Program-made: the position numbers and the translations under genes | Shown here: positions 46,103-59,600 of the stretch, in pieces | Layout: every line of letters starts with the position of its first letter | Position numbering within the stretch: position 1 is the first letter of the stretch | Assembly: GCA_029961685.1 (NCBI GenBank) | Contig: JARWKL010000010.1 | Location: forward strand, 7,275,931-7,339,930 | Reading direction: 5' to 3' | DNA from: Aristolochia californica | Taxonomy: Eukaryota; Streptophyta; Magnoliopsida; Piperales; Aristolochiaceae | DNA: 64,000 nucleotides | The notes under the pieces: model-generated | Database searches by the model: none | The model's input: only the letters and a program-made list of their open reading frames with translations | Told to the model about the DNA's origin: nothing

Positions 46103-49100
46103 TGTTATGGACTCCATAGCATCACGAGTTATCAACAGGCATAGGAATTAAATTATGTCAATTTCCTTTTAATGTAATTCCATTTGGTTTGGTTTGATTT
46201 AGATGTAATATGGCATGAACCAATTGACCCATGGGTCTATTTTGTATTTTCGTCCTCAACCCTATTTATGGGGACGTCAAGGTGAAGGAAAGTAAGTATT
46301 GAGAAAATTAGAATTAAATAGGTCAGATTCTCCCTCAGAGGGCTAGGTCGGATTCTCCCTCTGAGGTCCAAGTCGAGCTTCCTTGAAAGCTCAATCATTC
46401 CATTCCAAATTCCACCATTCCACGTTCCAGAAACAAGAATCCTCTTCCAACGTCAAGATTCAATATGGAGGGAAGAGAGGAAAGAAGGGTGACTCAATCC
46501 ATGGCTCTGGAAGAACCTAACATCTTGGTGTCAGATAGGTCCACCCTTGGGGATTCCTCTTACCCTGAGGATTTGCGGTAATTAATTGAGGACAATCATC
46601 AGAGGACAGACGTTCAAGCTCAATCCCTGGAAGAAGTGCGTCAGACCACATCTGATCCATGAGGCAATCAAATCCATGGACGCAACAATCCAAACCCTGC
46701 TCCGGTGACAAGACGACAGTGGTCTTCGAGTGCCACCATCGGCAGTCTACTGTCCATTGACCGACCACCATGACTTCCAGCCACTACCACCTCCTCCACC
46801 ACCAATGCACCATAACAATCCCCATTTGGGGCCTGCCGCATAGGGGCCAAATACGGTTCTCGAGTATTTCAAAATCGATTTTCCTACAGATGATGGGTCT
46901 AAGGACCCCTTGATTTGGTTAACCAAGTGTGACCAATTATTTTATCATAAAAAAACACAGACAGATGAGAAGGTTTATTTGGTCACATACCATATGCTCA
47001 ATGAAGTGCTCCTATGGTACCACCAATTTCGAAATGACCAATTGGTTAAGGATTGGGCAATCTTTAGACTATCATGCATGATGAGGTTTGGTCCTCCAGC
47101 TAGTAGCAATCCATTGGGAGAATTAATCAATTATAAACAGAATGGATCACTAGAGGTGTACCAAAAGACCTTCCAGGAATGTTTGGCCCGCGCTAGTGAG
47201 TTTGTCAGTCACTCCCAGTATGTTCACATCTTTGCTACTGGTTTGACAGAAGCTCTATGACTGGAAGTTGAATTACATGATCCTAAAGATTTGGACCACG
47301 CTATGAATTTAACCAAGTTAATTGAGCACAAGCAATGAGTTCTGAAGGATTCACTGGTCAGAAAACCAGCTTCACTAGGAAGGCACACTACCACTGCGCC
47401 AACATCATATTCTGGGCCTCCACATTCTAGAGCCAGTGCAGCACCGCGACCAGAAAGTTCTAACTTTATGCCACCAGCTCCTTACTTCAAAAAGCTGAAT
47501 AGACAGGAGATGGAACAGAGAAAGGCCAAGGGCCTTTGTTTTAACTGTGATGACCAGTATGTCTAGGGTCATATATGCAAACGATTATTCAGTGTGTGTC
47601 TGTGGGAGGATTGTGAGGACATACTACCAGAGGAAGAGATTGTGGAGACAGACCAAGAGGGTCCAGAGATTTCACTTCATGTCATGACTGGCCTGCACAG
47701 CTCTAACACCATGCAAGTTAAAGCCCAGTTACATCATCTACAATTACTTGCTTTAGTTGACTCTGGCAGCAAGCATAATTTCATCAGTCAGCCAGTGGCC
47801 GAACAACTTGGGTTAGTCATCCAGCAGCAAACATGCCTTTCTGTCTCAGTAGCCAATGGGGCTAAAGTTACCAGTGTGGGCATATCTCCAGCCACCCACT
47901 TTGATATTGAGGGACACTCCTTTATTGCAGATTTTTCCTGGTGATTCCACTGTCTGAATTTGACTTGGTCCTTGAAGTTAAATGGCTACAACTATTGGGG
48001 CCTATTTTATGGGATTTTTAGGCTCATGACCTTCACAGAGGACCACCATCAGATCACATTGCATGGCACCCATGCACCAGTGCCCTGCACACTTCAGACT
48101 GTTCGGGTCCATAGCACCAAAAATTGTAAGTTATCTTGATTACTTACAAACTTTGAGGATATATTTCATGTTTTATTTCATGAACCTACTGCTCTTGCGC
48201 CTATTCGGCACTGTGATCACCACATCCAATTGAAAATGGGCACTGAACCTGTAGTGGTGCGGCCTTATCGTTACCCCCACTTATAGAAGGATGAAATTGA
48301 AAGGCAATGCCAAATTATGCTCGCCCAGGGAATTATTCAGCCCAGCAAGTCTCCTTTCTCCTCCCCGGTATTACTGGTCCGCAAGCATGATAAGTCGTGG
48401 AGGTTTTGTGTGGATTACTGGAAACTCAACGCTTACACCATTAAAGACAAATTTCCCATCCCAGTGGTGGACGAGTTGCTAGATGAGTTACACGGTGCTT
48501 CTATATTTACCAAGCTGGATTTGAAGTTTAGCTATCATCAAATCCACGTTCATCCATCAGATGTGGAGAAAACAGCGTTTCGCACGCACCATGGTCATTT
48601 CGAGTTCCTCGTGATGCCATTTGGTCTATCAAATGCACCTTCCACATTCCAGGCCCTCATGAATGAGGTATTTTCCTCTCTATTGAGGAAATATGTTCTG
48701 ATATTTTTATATGACATTTTGGTGTATAGCAACAATTGGGAAGAGCATCTTCAACACCTTCACCAGGTATTTACTCTTCGCCGCTCGCATCATTTGGTTT
48801 TAAATCAGTCCAAATGTTCTATGGGTACCTCAGAAGTGGCATACTTGGGCCACGTTATTTCAGCAGTAGGGGTGAAGGTTGACTAGAGTAAGATTCAGGC
48901 CGTCACAAATTGGCCTCCTCCCACCTCCATTACAGCGTTAAGGGGATTTTTGGGCCTTGCTGAGTATTACAAGAAATTTATCTGCAACTATGGCCAGATT
49001 GCAACACCGCTCAATAACCTACTCAAGAAAAATGCCTTTACCTGGTCCAAGACAGTTGCTCATTCCTTTAAGCAGTTGAAAGAGGCATTATCATCCGCAC

Positions 49101-51381
49101 CAATTTTCCTGTTACCGGACTTTGATGAGTCCTTTTTGGTGGCATGTGATGCTTTGGGGGGCGGTATTGGTGTAATGTTACACCCACAAGGACACCCAAT
49201 CGCTTATTTTAGCCGCCAACTTGGCCAACACCGTACAAGTTAGCAGCTTATGAGAGGGAACTGATCGGTTAAGCTAAAGCAATACAGCATTGTCGGCCTT
49301 ATCTCTGGGGGCGCCCATTTCTGATTCGCACCGATCATTGCAGCCTCAAGTATCTTCTTGAGTAGCGCCTCACTACCTCACCTCAGCAGTACTGGTTAAG
49401 TAAACTTATGGGGTTTGACTTTACCATGGAGTATAAACCTGGGAGTTTGAATGTGGGGGCTGATGCTTTATCTCGTTGGGACATTCTAGAGCCGCAATTA
49501 CATGCCATCAGTTAGCCCAGAGCTCTCTTGTTGGATTCTATTCGGGAGGAAACACAACAGTATCCAAAAATTATTGCCTTATATCATGACATTCAGTAGG
49601 GGAAATTGGAGAAACATTGGACGGTTCAGGATCGTCTTGTCCTCTTCAAAAACCGGATTTTTCTACACCACATGTCACCACTTATTCACAACTTTCTAGC
49701 CTTGTTCCATGATAGTACACATGAGGGCTGACAAAAAAACATATTTCTAGATCAGTTGGGATTTTTATTGGAGGGGTATGAAGCATAGTATAGCCGATTA
49801 TGTGGCGGCTTGTCAGATTTGTCAACGGAATAAAGCTGAATCATTAAGTCCAGCAGGTTTGCTCCAACCACTTCAGCTACCGTCATAGGTCTGGTCAGAT
49901 ATTTCCATGGACTTCATAGATAGCCTTCCCTTGTCGTCCGGCAAATTCGTTATATTTGTAGTGGTTGCTCGTTTCTCAAAGTATGGCCATTTCCTCCCTC
50001 TGGCGCATCCTTACACTGCCGCTCATGTAGCTCAGCTCTTTATGGATAATATTGTCCCGTTACATGGGATGCCTATCTCCATTACCAGTGACAGAGATGC
50101 CATCTTTACCAGTATATTCTGGAAAGAACTATTCAAGATGAAAGGCACAATGTTAGCATTCTCTTCCGCCTACCATCTACAGACTGATGGTCAGACCGAG
50201 GTCATCAACCGGACTATTGAGATGTATTTTCGTTGTTTCGTGAGGGACTCACCTAAACGGTGGGTTAAATGGCTCGCCTCAGCTGAATTCTGTTACAACA
50301 CCTCCTACCATTGCGCACTTGCAACTACCCCATTCAAGGTAGTATATGGCAGAGACCTGCCTCGACTTTTATCGTATGAACCTGGTGCCTCCAAGGTAGC
50401 CACTTTGGACCAAGCGATAGCAGAAAGAGACACCATGCTCACTGAGGTGCGCACTCATCTCCAGGAGGCCCAGAATACTATGAAATTTTATTATGACAAG
50501 AAGCACTGAGAAGTCTTGTTTTCTCTAGGAGATTATGTATGGTTGTGTCTCCAACATTACAGGCAGTTGTCACTGACAGCCTCCAAATACCACATGCTCT
50601 CTCCGAAGTATTATGGTCCCTTTCAGGTGATGGACCACATTGGCACTGTTGTCTACCGCTTGCAGCTTCCGCCAGAGGCAATGATTCACAATGTGTTTCA
50701 CGTCTCCCAATTGAATGCCTTCCAAGGCGACTCTCCCTTGCTGCACACCCCTCTGACCCCAGTACATGAGGGACGTGTCCTTTCTACTCCAGCACAAGTG
50801 TCATAGGCTGATCGCATTCAGGGTAATTGGGAGATACTAGTGCAATGGGCTAATGCTGACCCCAGTGACACTACATGGGACCCCTTACCAACTTTCAGAG
50901 CCCTCTACCCCTATTTCGAGCTTGAGGACAAGCTCTTTCTCCAGGAGGGGGGGTGATGTTATGGACTCCATAGCATCACAAGTTATCAACAGGCATAGGA
51001 ATTAAATTATGTCAATTTCCTTTTAATTTAATTCCATTTGGTTTGGTTTGGTTTGGTTTAGATGTAATATGGCATGAACCAATTGACCCATGGGTCTATT
51101 TTGTATTCTCGTCCTCAACCCTATTTATGGGGACATCAAGGTGAAGGAAAGTAAGTATTGAGAAAATTAGAATTAAATAGGTCAGATTCTCCCTCAGTGG
51201 TCTAGTTCGGTTTCTCCCTCTGAGGTCCAGGTCGAGCTTACTTCAAAGCTCAATCATTCCATTCTGAATTCCACCATTCCACGTTCCAGAAATAAGAATC
51301 ATCTTCCTGCGTCAAGATTCAATATGGAGGGAAGAGAGGAAAGAAGGGTGACTCGATCCATGGCTCGGGAAGAACCTAACA
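46103..51381 (+). mobile_element. Ty3/gypsy element, complete structure, inside C
   Basis: The LTRs are 46103-46522 (420 bp) and 50957-51381 (425 bp), TGTTATGGACTCCATAGC...CCTAACA, closely matching each other. The flanks TTGAC and TTGGC are a 5-bp duplication with one change. A PBS-like TTGGTGTCAGATAGG follows the 5' LTR, and AGGAGGGGGGG precedes the 3' LTR. C interior sequence is continuous across it (CATGTTATTTTGG to GCCCATTTTCG). Confidence 0.88.
46850..50955 (+). pseudogene. Gypsy gag-pol, broken
   Basis: Domains in order: gag (LIWLTKCDQLFYHKKTQTDE), a worn CCHC knuckle (CFNCDDQYV, stop, GHICK), protease (LVDSGSKHNFIS), reverse transcriptase (FCVDYWKLNAYTIKDKFPIP; TKLDLKFSYHQI), RNase H, integrase (DFIDSLP, SDRDAIFTS, TDGQTEVINRTIE) and a C-terminal PKYYGPF-type module ending ELEDKLFLQEGG. 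The RT catalytic pair normally written FDD reads LYD here, so one catalytic Asp is lost. There are at least ten stops or frame changes. The large open stretches (48317-48886, 49907-50509) show it is relatively young. Confidence 0.9.
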
Positions 51382-52614
51382 TTGGCCCATTTTCGCTGCG
51401 GCTATTATGTCTTTTTGATTGAGACATTATTTCTGAAGAAGAGTTCCTCGATTGCTTGCCTTGGGTTCATTATTTGTTGACTATTGTTGGTATTGGTTCT
51501 TTTGATGCAAAATTTGAATTTCTTAGAAAAATAAATCACATGGTGGCCTTAGCATCGTATTTTATCTTTACCCATTACCCATTACTCTTTGGCAGTCTTT
51601 CTCCTACCATCTTTTATTTGACTCTCACTTACCCTTATTAGCCAACCCTTTGTAAAGCAATGATTTGGTTGTCCCTTTTATTCATATGGGTGTTTTAAGT
51701 CCATTGAGACTTTTTATTGGTACCCGTGGGTATTTTATCGTCTCCTTGTGAATGATAGGCATTACCCACTTTAGTGATTATTGTCACTATATTCGTTCGA
51801 AATCCTTCGAGTTTGGTTTTGACTGATGTTTTATCACCCATTTTTACCTTTTGAGAGTTTGTGTCCAGTTTTGTACTTATCCTTGGGACACCGTGATGGA
51901 GGAGATTATTATTACATTTAGGTTATTTGGTTCAAACTAGGATCACAGCCATTACCTCCCAGCTTGAGGGGATGTTGGAATATATGATGTAATTAGGGTG
52001 GCATTGATGTAATTAGTTTACATTTTCTTTCTCTTCTTCACTCTTATTAGGGTGAAGGGTATACTTTTAATATTGGTAGTTTTGATATCTATAAAATACT
52101 TTATGGGGGAGGGTTTGGATCAAGTCCATAACCAGTTTTCTCCCAATGGTGTCCCTCTCATTTTTCTCCATAACCTAAATCATGGAGTCCTGAAAATCAA
52201 CAGTAGAGGAAGTGATAGAGTCCTTATACAATTAACCTTTAAATCTCCTAATTACATTCCAACTCTAACCCTCTAAGATAAGTCTATCATGAAAGGATAG
52301 CACAACCTAATAAAGTTCTAATATAAGTTGAACTATAACTCTTCTTCAATAACGTGGAAATAAAGGAGGAGGCCAGTTCGAGGCCTTATCATTGTGGGTC
52401 CCATATGATATTCCAGCTCATATTGATAAGATTCCAGTTCGTGGTATCTTTGTGAGTCCCACTAGATCTTCAAGTCTTCTAACTCATTTCAGCTTGTGCT
52501 TCTTATCTTCTTAACTCATGCTAGCTTGGGTGAGGACTCTTCTTGGCATCCCACGTCCTCATGGTAGGTCCCACCAGCTCGTGACCAAGGTGGGTCCCAC
52601 ATTGTAACAAAAAC

Positions 52615-53890
52615 TAACTCAACTGAATAACTTAGGTGCCTTCTCCATTACTCTATCTATGCCATCACAACAACCACAAATATCTTGACTAACTTCATAA
52701 GCTTCTTCAAGGACAGGATATTGAGCTTCCAAACAAGCTTTCCATTCAAGATCCCCATAATGATCTTCAACATTCTCCGACAAGCATTAGTTGCATCAAT
52801 GGATGAAGTCACGTGAGGGACACTTGGATCCAAATTCCGTTGAATAGCTGAGCCTCTCAAGCTTGCAAACTCATTCACGAAATCCTTCTCTATGGGAGAG
52901 AGAAAAAATTCACAAAAAACCCACTGCAAGTGAAGCTAGCCAAACTTCAGTAGAATCTTCCCCTGGAGAATTAGACTGCAAAGAATCTTTTAGAAAGGAA
53001 CATTGCTTTTCTTTCATGTGTTGCTTGGGTTTGGGTTGTTCACTTGGAAACTTGACTGAAGAGTGAGTAGGACAAAGCATTAGGAATTTATCATTATCCC
53101 GCCGGCAACCTTCTATGTAAATTGAACATGGAACATGATAGCTCTGCCCATAGCTCTTAGCATAGCATAAAAGGGCTGCCACCTTCTTCCCACATTCACT
53201 GCACTTGATGTTTGCACCCCTGGCAACTTCTGTTGCTAAATTCAGGACGGTGTCCTTAACAAAATATACTTGCGGAGTCTATTCAACACATCGTGTATGA
53301 ACCTATACAACATTAATACCCTAAGCTTGATCTGCCACAATTGCTTCCCCATTGGCTTAAGGCAGCATGGCCCCAGTAACCTTAGAAGCCTTCGGAGACT
53401 GGCATAATGCACATTCAACAACTAGATTTGCCGCCACCAAATTTGGTTTGTTTGATGACAAAACTTGGCATTCAAGTTTTAACTTCTGTCTCTTTGATTC
53501 ATGAACAAAGTGCGTTGTAGCTGGAGACAAAGAGTGTTTATTGACATTAGCTTTGGAGCTTTCCACATTTGCAGTATCACAAGTTGAAATATCAGTGTTT
53601 GGGGATGAAGGCGTTACAGTAGATGCTTCCAAGTTCATCCCAGGATGAGTCTCTGTACGGCTCAAAATCCTCTTTTCCAATTCCTCTGTTCCATGTATAA
53701 TTCCATGATTATGACTATCATCATCAGAATCCTTACTATCACATAATGGAGGAGGGCTGCCAAGAGATGTGTGTTCTTGATGGCACACCTTGTTGTGCCG
53801 AGTTGAACACTCGTGTCCCGGAAGGTTCTCTAACCAAAAAATTAGTGACACCGTGGGATCCTTATCACTTGTGGAAGCATCTTTAGTGTC
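52615..53890 (-). pseudogene. BRCA1/BARD1-like fragment: extended PHD and first BRCT
   Basis: On the - strand, 53880-53400 is a polar Ser-rich region ending VVECALCQSPKASKVTGAML, the start of the extended PHD-like zinc module of plant BRCA1 and BARD1. The module continues VHTRCVE, a stop where Trp is expected, TPQVYFVKDTVLNLATEVAR, then SYHVPCSIYIEG and KFLMLCPTHSSVKFPSE. A BRCT start follows (EKDFVNEFASLRGSAIQRN, GILNGKLVWKLN) and it ends near EKAPKLFS. It runs with no intron from linker through PHD to BRCT, yet has stops and a lost zinc Cys, so it is a processed or captured pseudogene. The RING side lies at 62592-62790. Confidence 0.82.
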
Positions 53891-53895
53891 ATAAT

Positions 53896-56612
53896 TGCTG
53901 GAAGATAGGACCAAACCCACACAACCAAGGAATGCCCACATATCTAAGAGTATTATAAGTTGGGTCACACGACCAAGGAAGGCCCACAAGACTACCACGA
54001 GCTGGCATCCTTATCACATAAGTTGGAAGATCAAGAAGGACTCACGAAGGCATCTATATCTTATGGTCACGTCCTATAAGAGTTCTAGTTTGAGTTATGT
54101 TTGTCTTTTATCTATATTGAGTTATTTAATTATGCTAGGACTTATCTTTAAGTGTTAGAGTTTGGGTCTAATTGGGACAAAGGTAGTTTTATTGTGATTG
54201 GACTCTACTACCTTCCTCTATTATAAATAGAGGTTCATGTACTCGAATTATAATAGGTCAATGAAGTATTTCTCTTTTCAACAAATTCAACATGGTATCA
54301 AAGCAGGCTATGTGAGTTGACTTGGTTAACCCACAGAGATAATGAGATCTTTTTCTCTAAACCCTAAACCCATAGTCTAGGTTTGTAGTTATTTTTTTCA
54401 GTCCCTACACATGTAATTTTCTTTGTATTTTTCACCTCTTTACTAAAATTTTCATATTGAAAATTATATATTGAAGGAAAGACATTTAAGACCAATTTCC
54501 AATGAAAAATTATTTTTTCAATCGGAGTTATCTACAAAGAGAAATCGATATTTGAATGTACGAAGGTCAAATTATGAAAGAGGTTCTAGAAACAGCAGAA
54601 AACTTCAATTTTTAGCTATTTTATGCTATAAAGAATGAGAATTTATATATATATATATATATATATATAATGAAATATACGTAAGTCTATCCTCTAACAT
54701 ATTCAACCAATTTTCAATTGGATTAATCGACAAAGATAAATCGATATTTGAATCAGCAACGGTCAGATTAAAAAAAATGTTCGAGTAGCAACAGAAAGCT
54801 TCAACTTCTGAGGTATTTTATGCTATCAAGAACGAGGCTTCATATGGAGAATTATATATAAAAATAAATAAATGTAAGTATATTTTCTTACCTATTCAAC
54901 CAAATCTCGATCTGAGTTTTTATTAAGGAGATATTGATTTTGGAAGAGTCAATGGTCTTGTTGGAAAAAAGGGGAAACAATGCTTAGTTCGGCCAGATGA
55001 CAAAGACCAAAATTTATCAGATTACAATAATAATATTTTATGAATTGAAGTTATACTTAGATGAAATTTATTTAAGTCTATTTTTAGAAGGAGAAAATTT
55101 CATGTTAGTCTAATCTATATTTAAAGATATATTCACATTGGAAGAATCAAAGGTCATGCTGGTATTTTGTTGTATTGAAAAATCCGAATTTATGCCCTTT
55201 GTTTTGTGTCACTGTTTGAGTTGCTATATCAAGAAAATATCTCACTTCTCCCTGGTTTGAGGGATTATTTATACATTTCTATTATTTGGGCTTATTTTAG
55301 ATCTTTGTTATTTGGGCTTATTGCTACATCTATGATATTTGGTTCAAGCTGGGATCACTGCCATTACCTCCCAACTTGAGAGGGAGAAGTACAAGAAGTA
55401 AAAGAAAGAGGTATTTTATTCCATATGTTGTCGATAAGTTTATGTGACCAAAATATTCAAGAAAGGAGGAGTACAAAAGATGAAGCTTCTGCATCTAAGA
55501 AAAACTATATATATCAGATTATGATTATTTCATGGGTCTGTCTACAAGGTTTATTATTTTGGTTCATGTTATATATGTTGGAAGATGGTCGTGTTACATT
55601 ATAGCTACTGCTATTACGTCTCTTTGGATGAGACATTATTATTGAAGAACAGGTGGCCTCAATACCTTTTCTCATACCAAAATTTATTTGACTCTAAAAA
55701 ATATCACGGTTGGGACACCATGAGAGTCGGTGCCTGAATTGGGACACCATGATAAATTTAACTTTCAAAATATCATGGTTGGGATACCATGAGAGTCGGT
55801 GTCCAAATTGGGACACCCTTATAAATAAACCCACTACCCCCCCTATAATGGATTTTATTACTCCTACCACTTGAGAGTCATTGTCCTGTGGAGGGACACG
55901 GTGGTGGACACTTCAGAGCAATGTCGATAGACACACTACCAACAGAGGATGGAGTGTGCCCTATATCCAGCATTAGGACTGGAGTATGGAGCAATGTCTT
56001 ACCGGCTAGGAGTGACTTTTAGTCTCACCTATATTATGCCAGTAGGGCCTCATGGAATGACACAACAATGGAAGGGGGAGTGTTGGAAGATGAAGGCATA
56101 TTGGAATATGTGCCATTTTATACAAAAATATTCTATACATTATTTGCAGCAAGCTGGGAGTTTATGTTGTTCTCGCACCTCCAGCTTGAGGGGGAGTGTT
56201 GGAAGATAGGCCCAAGCCCACACGACCAAGTAAGGTCCGCATATCTAAGAGTATTATAAGATGGGTCACATGACCAAGGAAGGCCCACAAACACATAAGA
56301 AGTAGGACCCACCATGATTACCACAAGCAGGCATCCTTATCACATAAGTTAGATGATCAATGATTCACGAGGGCATCTTTATCTTATGGTCACATCCAAG
56401 AAGAGTTCTAGTTTGAATTATGTTTGTCTTTTATCTATATTGAGTTATTTAATTATGCTAGGACTTATCTTTAAGTTTTAGAGTTTGGGTGTAATTGGGA
56501 CAAAGGTAGTTTTATTGTAATTCGACTCTAAAACCTTCCTCTATTATAAATTGAGGTTCATGTACTCTAATTATAATAGGTCAATGAAGTATTTCTCTTT
56601 TCCACATATTCA
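53896..56612 (+). mobile_element. Family A LTR element, copy A6, complete, + strand
   Basis: The 5' LTR is 53896-54292 and the 3' LTR 56197-56612, with PBS TGGTATCAAAGC at 54293-54304. The target duplication is ATAAT at 53891-53895 and 56613-56617. The interior shows the 188-bp repeats (about 54480-54960), an (AT)n run near 54647-54669, and the two GGGGGAGTGTTGGAAGAT strings (56074 and 56191). Just before the second string, CSKLGVYVVLAPPA is a remnant of a copia pol C-terminus. It is the only A copy in + sense. It interrupts the BRCA1/BARD1-like pseudogene. Confidence 0.87.
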
Positions 56613-56617
56613 ATAAT

Positions 56618-59600
56618 TGTTACAATCTGGGACCCACCATGGTGCTAGAGCTGGTGGGACCCACCATGAGGACATAGGTCATCAAGAAGAATCCTCAACC
56701 CAAAGCAAGTACGAGTTAAGGAAGCAAGAAGCACAAGCTGAATTGATTTAGAAGACTTGAAGATCAAGTGTGACCCACAAATATCTCACGAGTTGGCACT
56801 CTTAACAAGGTGCACTGGGAGATCATGAGAGGCCCACAAGGATAAGGCTATGAGCTGGCTTATCCATTACATTCACGTTAATAATGAAGGACTCCTAGTT
56901 CTACTCAAGTTAGGCTTCTAGTAGTTTAGTTTGAATAGACTTACTTATATTGAAGAGTTAGAGTTGGAATGTAATTAGGATTGAAGGATAAGTTGTATAA
57001 GGACTCTACCTCCTCCTCTACTATAAATAGAGGCATCATAAGTCGAAATTAATCAAGGCAATACATTCAATCCCGAGTTGGTTTCTCTCTATCTCTCTCT
57101 TTGCTTGGCACAACCTCCTCTTCTCTTTTTATTTTTTTCTTCTCTCTACCTGAGAGCGTTCCTTCTCTTTTTTCCTTTTATTTTCTTCTTTCTCTTGTTC
57201 GTGATCATGGAAAAGGGACTATAATTCATCATGGTCTCAGAGCAATACATTTAGGATCCCTCGACAAAGGAATGCTCTAGAAAAGTGATGATCAACACCA
57301 CTCAAAGAAGGCTCCTGTATGAAAGAAGAACACTAGACAAGAGATAAGTGTTCAAAAATATTTTTTTATGCTATTGGTTTTTGAATTTAGATGATGATTC
57401 ATGGATGAATATGTGAATGCTTTCATCTTATTATGTTATGGATATGCATGCTCCTCTATCTAGAAGAAGCTATCAAAATAGTTTTATCGGTTTGGAAATT
57501 CTGTTTGCCGAGACCAGTCCATATTCAGATTATTGAATTTTTTTTTCGTAGGATAAGAGTTCCCTGATATAGAAGATTTCTATTGAACCTCTTATGAGTG
57601 TTTTTTTAAAAAAATTATAATTTAGCATTGATGCTATATTCACATATACCGAGTTTTTTGTAGTAGTGCTACTTGGTGTTATTAGTAGTTTTTTGAAGAA
57701 GAGCCTATCATGGCTGATGATAATATGAATATCAAAGGTGATATACTGAGAATCACCACCATACCCTTACGTGGGGTATCAAACTTTATGAGTTGGTCCA
57801 CCTCGGTTAGGAGGTTTCTCATAACCAAAGACCTTCTAGGTCACATCACTACCCGAGGACCACCTGTTGATGAAGAAGATATTTTTTATATGAAATGGCT
57901 GAAACATGATACTTTGGTAATTGGTTGGCTAATAAATAGCATGGAAGAACATGTCTCTAGTAATGTTATTCATCTTGACACTGCTAAACAAATTTGGGAG
58001 ACATGTACTAAACTATATTCATGCCCTGATACACTGCATAGACCCTATGATATTCTCCATTGAATGTTGAATACTAAACAAGGAGAAAATATTCATGAGT
58101 ACTTGGCACGGTTTAGAGGCTTTCTTCAAGAGTGGAAGTTAGCTCAGCCCTCCACCACTGATATTTCTATCCAAGATAAACAAAAGGAGGCACTCATTAC
58201 TGCTATCTGTCATGCCAATGTTAAACCTTATCTTGGGATTGCCAAGAGGCAACTGTTAAGTGCTTCTGCTGTCCCAAAATTTGATGATGTGTGTGCAACA
58301 TTACTCCGTATACCAGACACTTCTTCCCCCACTACTGATGTGTCATCCGCTATGTATTCTGATCATAGAGGATCATCCTCTGACCGCGGCCGAGGCCGAG
58401 GAAGAGGTTATAGAGGGGGCCGAGGAAGAGGTGGAAGGACTAGTACTAGCAGAACAGATGATATTAAATGTACTCATTCCAAATTTCCTGGCCACACTAT
58501 AGACCAGTGCCGTTATAGGGCATGCACTTACTGTGGTAGATATGGCCACTATAAAGAAATATGCTATAAAGCTACTGACAAGTCAGAATCGACAAGGAAT
58601 AATCAAGCCCTTATTATTGATGCACAAGAAGATCATCCCACAACAACAGCCGCACAGAAGATTATTACTGATGAAGAGTATGAACTATTTCAGAAAATGA
58701 AGACCATGCTAGGTCTTCTCCTAGTCCCTCTGCAACTACTGCTGCCACTATTGCTTCAAGTATGTTATCTGCCTCATCTTCATCCTGGATAAGTGATTCA
58801 GGAGCCTCCGAGCATCTTACTAGTAACAAAACTTTATTGCATTCTTTATCTCCGAGTCTTTCACACAAGTTTGTTACCATAGCTGATGGTTCTCAAACCA
58901 AATTTCAAGGAAAATGTTCCACTTCTATCACCCCATCACTTTCGCTCACTGATATTCTTTTTGTTCCTTCTTTTCCTTTAAACTTAATCTTTGTGAGTCA
59001 GCTTACAAAATATTTTAATTGCTCGGTTACCTTCTCCCCTACTTCATGTGTTTTTTAGGATCTTATAACGAAGCAGGTGATTGGTGGAGGCCATGAACAA
59101 GGGGGGCTCTACTACTTGGACATGCCAAAGATCAATATGGTGTCTACTACTGAGAATGAGACACGATTATGGCATAATCGGTTGGGACATCCTTCCATAC
59201 AGTCTCTTCATCATATGTTTCCGTCTCTTAAGATAAAGTCAGAATTCAGTTGTGAGGTGTGTCAATTAAGTAAACATAAAAGGAGTACATACTCTCCTCG
59301 TCCAGAAGTCAAAAGTGACATTCCTTTTTCGTTGATTCATACTGATGTATGGGGGCCTATGAGTGTCTCTAATATTTCTCAAGCCAAATATTTTATCACT
59401 TTTATTGATGATTTCACTCACACAACTTGGTTGTTTATTTTTAAGGAGAGTTCTGAGATACCATCTATTTTTAAATCTTTTTATGCGATGGTACTCACAC
59501 AATTTGGTCAGAAGATAAAAATCCTCTAGTTTGAAAATGCCAAAGAGTATATTTCAAAAGACCTTGAATCATTTTGTCAAGAGAATGACATTATCCATCA

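Larger units (their letters stand above)
35053..52202 (+). mobile_element. Element C: non-autonomous LTR element split by three insertions
   Basis: The 5' LTR is 35053-35283 and the 3' LTR is 51973-52202 (231 and 230 bp, TGTTGGAATATATGATG). The target duplication is GTAGA at 35048-35052 and 52203-52207. Purine tract GCTTGAGGGGA precedes 51973. After removal of B1, A5 and the gypsy, its interior is 35284-35426, 41208-42754, 45346-46102 and 51387-51972, about 3 kb with no gag or pol. The order of events is readable: B2, then C into the B2 LTR, then B1, A5 and gypsy separately into C. Confidence 0.88.
30566..52609 (-). mobile_element. Copia B2, - strand, host of a multi-level insertion nest
   Basis: B2 is read in pieces on the - strand. 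Its 5' LTR is 52609-52203 joined to 35047-34851 (about 604 bp, split by element C), and the PBS complement GCTCTAATACCA ends at 34850. Gag and protease are at 34250-33624, and a piece of protease/pre-integrase (FNCSITFSPTSCVFQDLITK, then GGGCEQGG) is at 30751-30566. The gypsy block 30752-33623 and element C (35053-52202) are insertions. The rest of pol and the 3' LTR are lost at the TRIM. Upstream on its strand it abuts the BRCA1/BARD1-like pseudogene at 52610. Confidence 0.8.
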
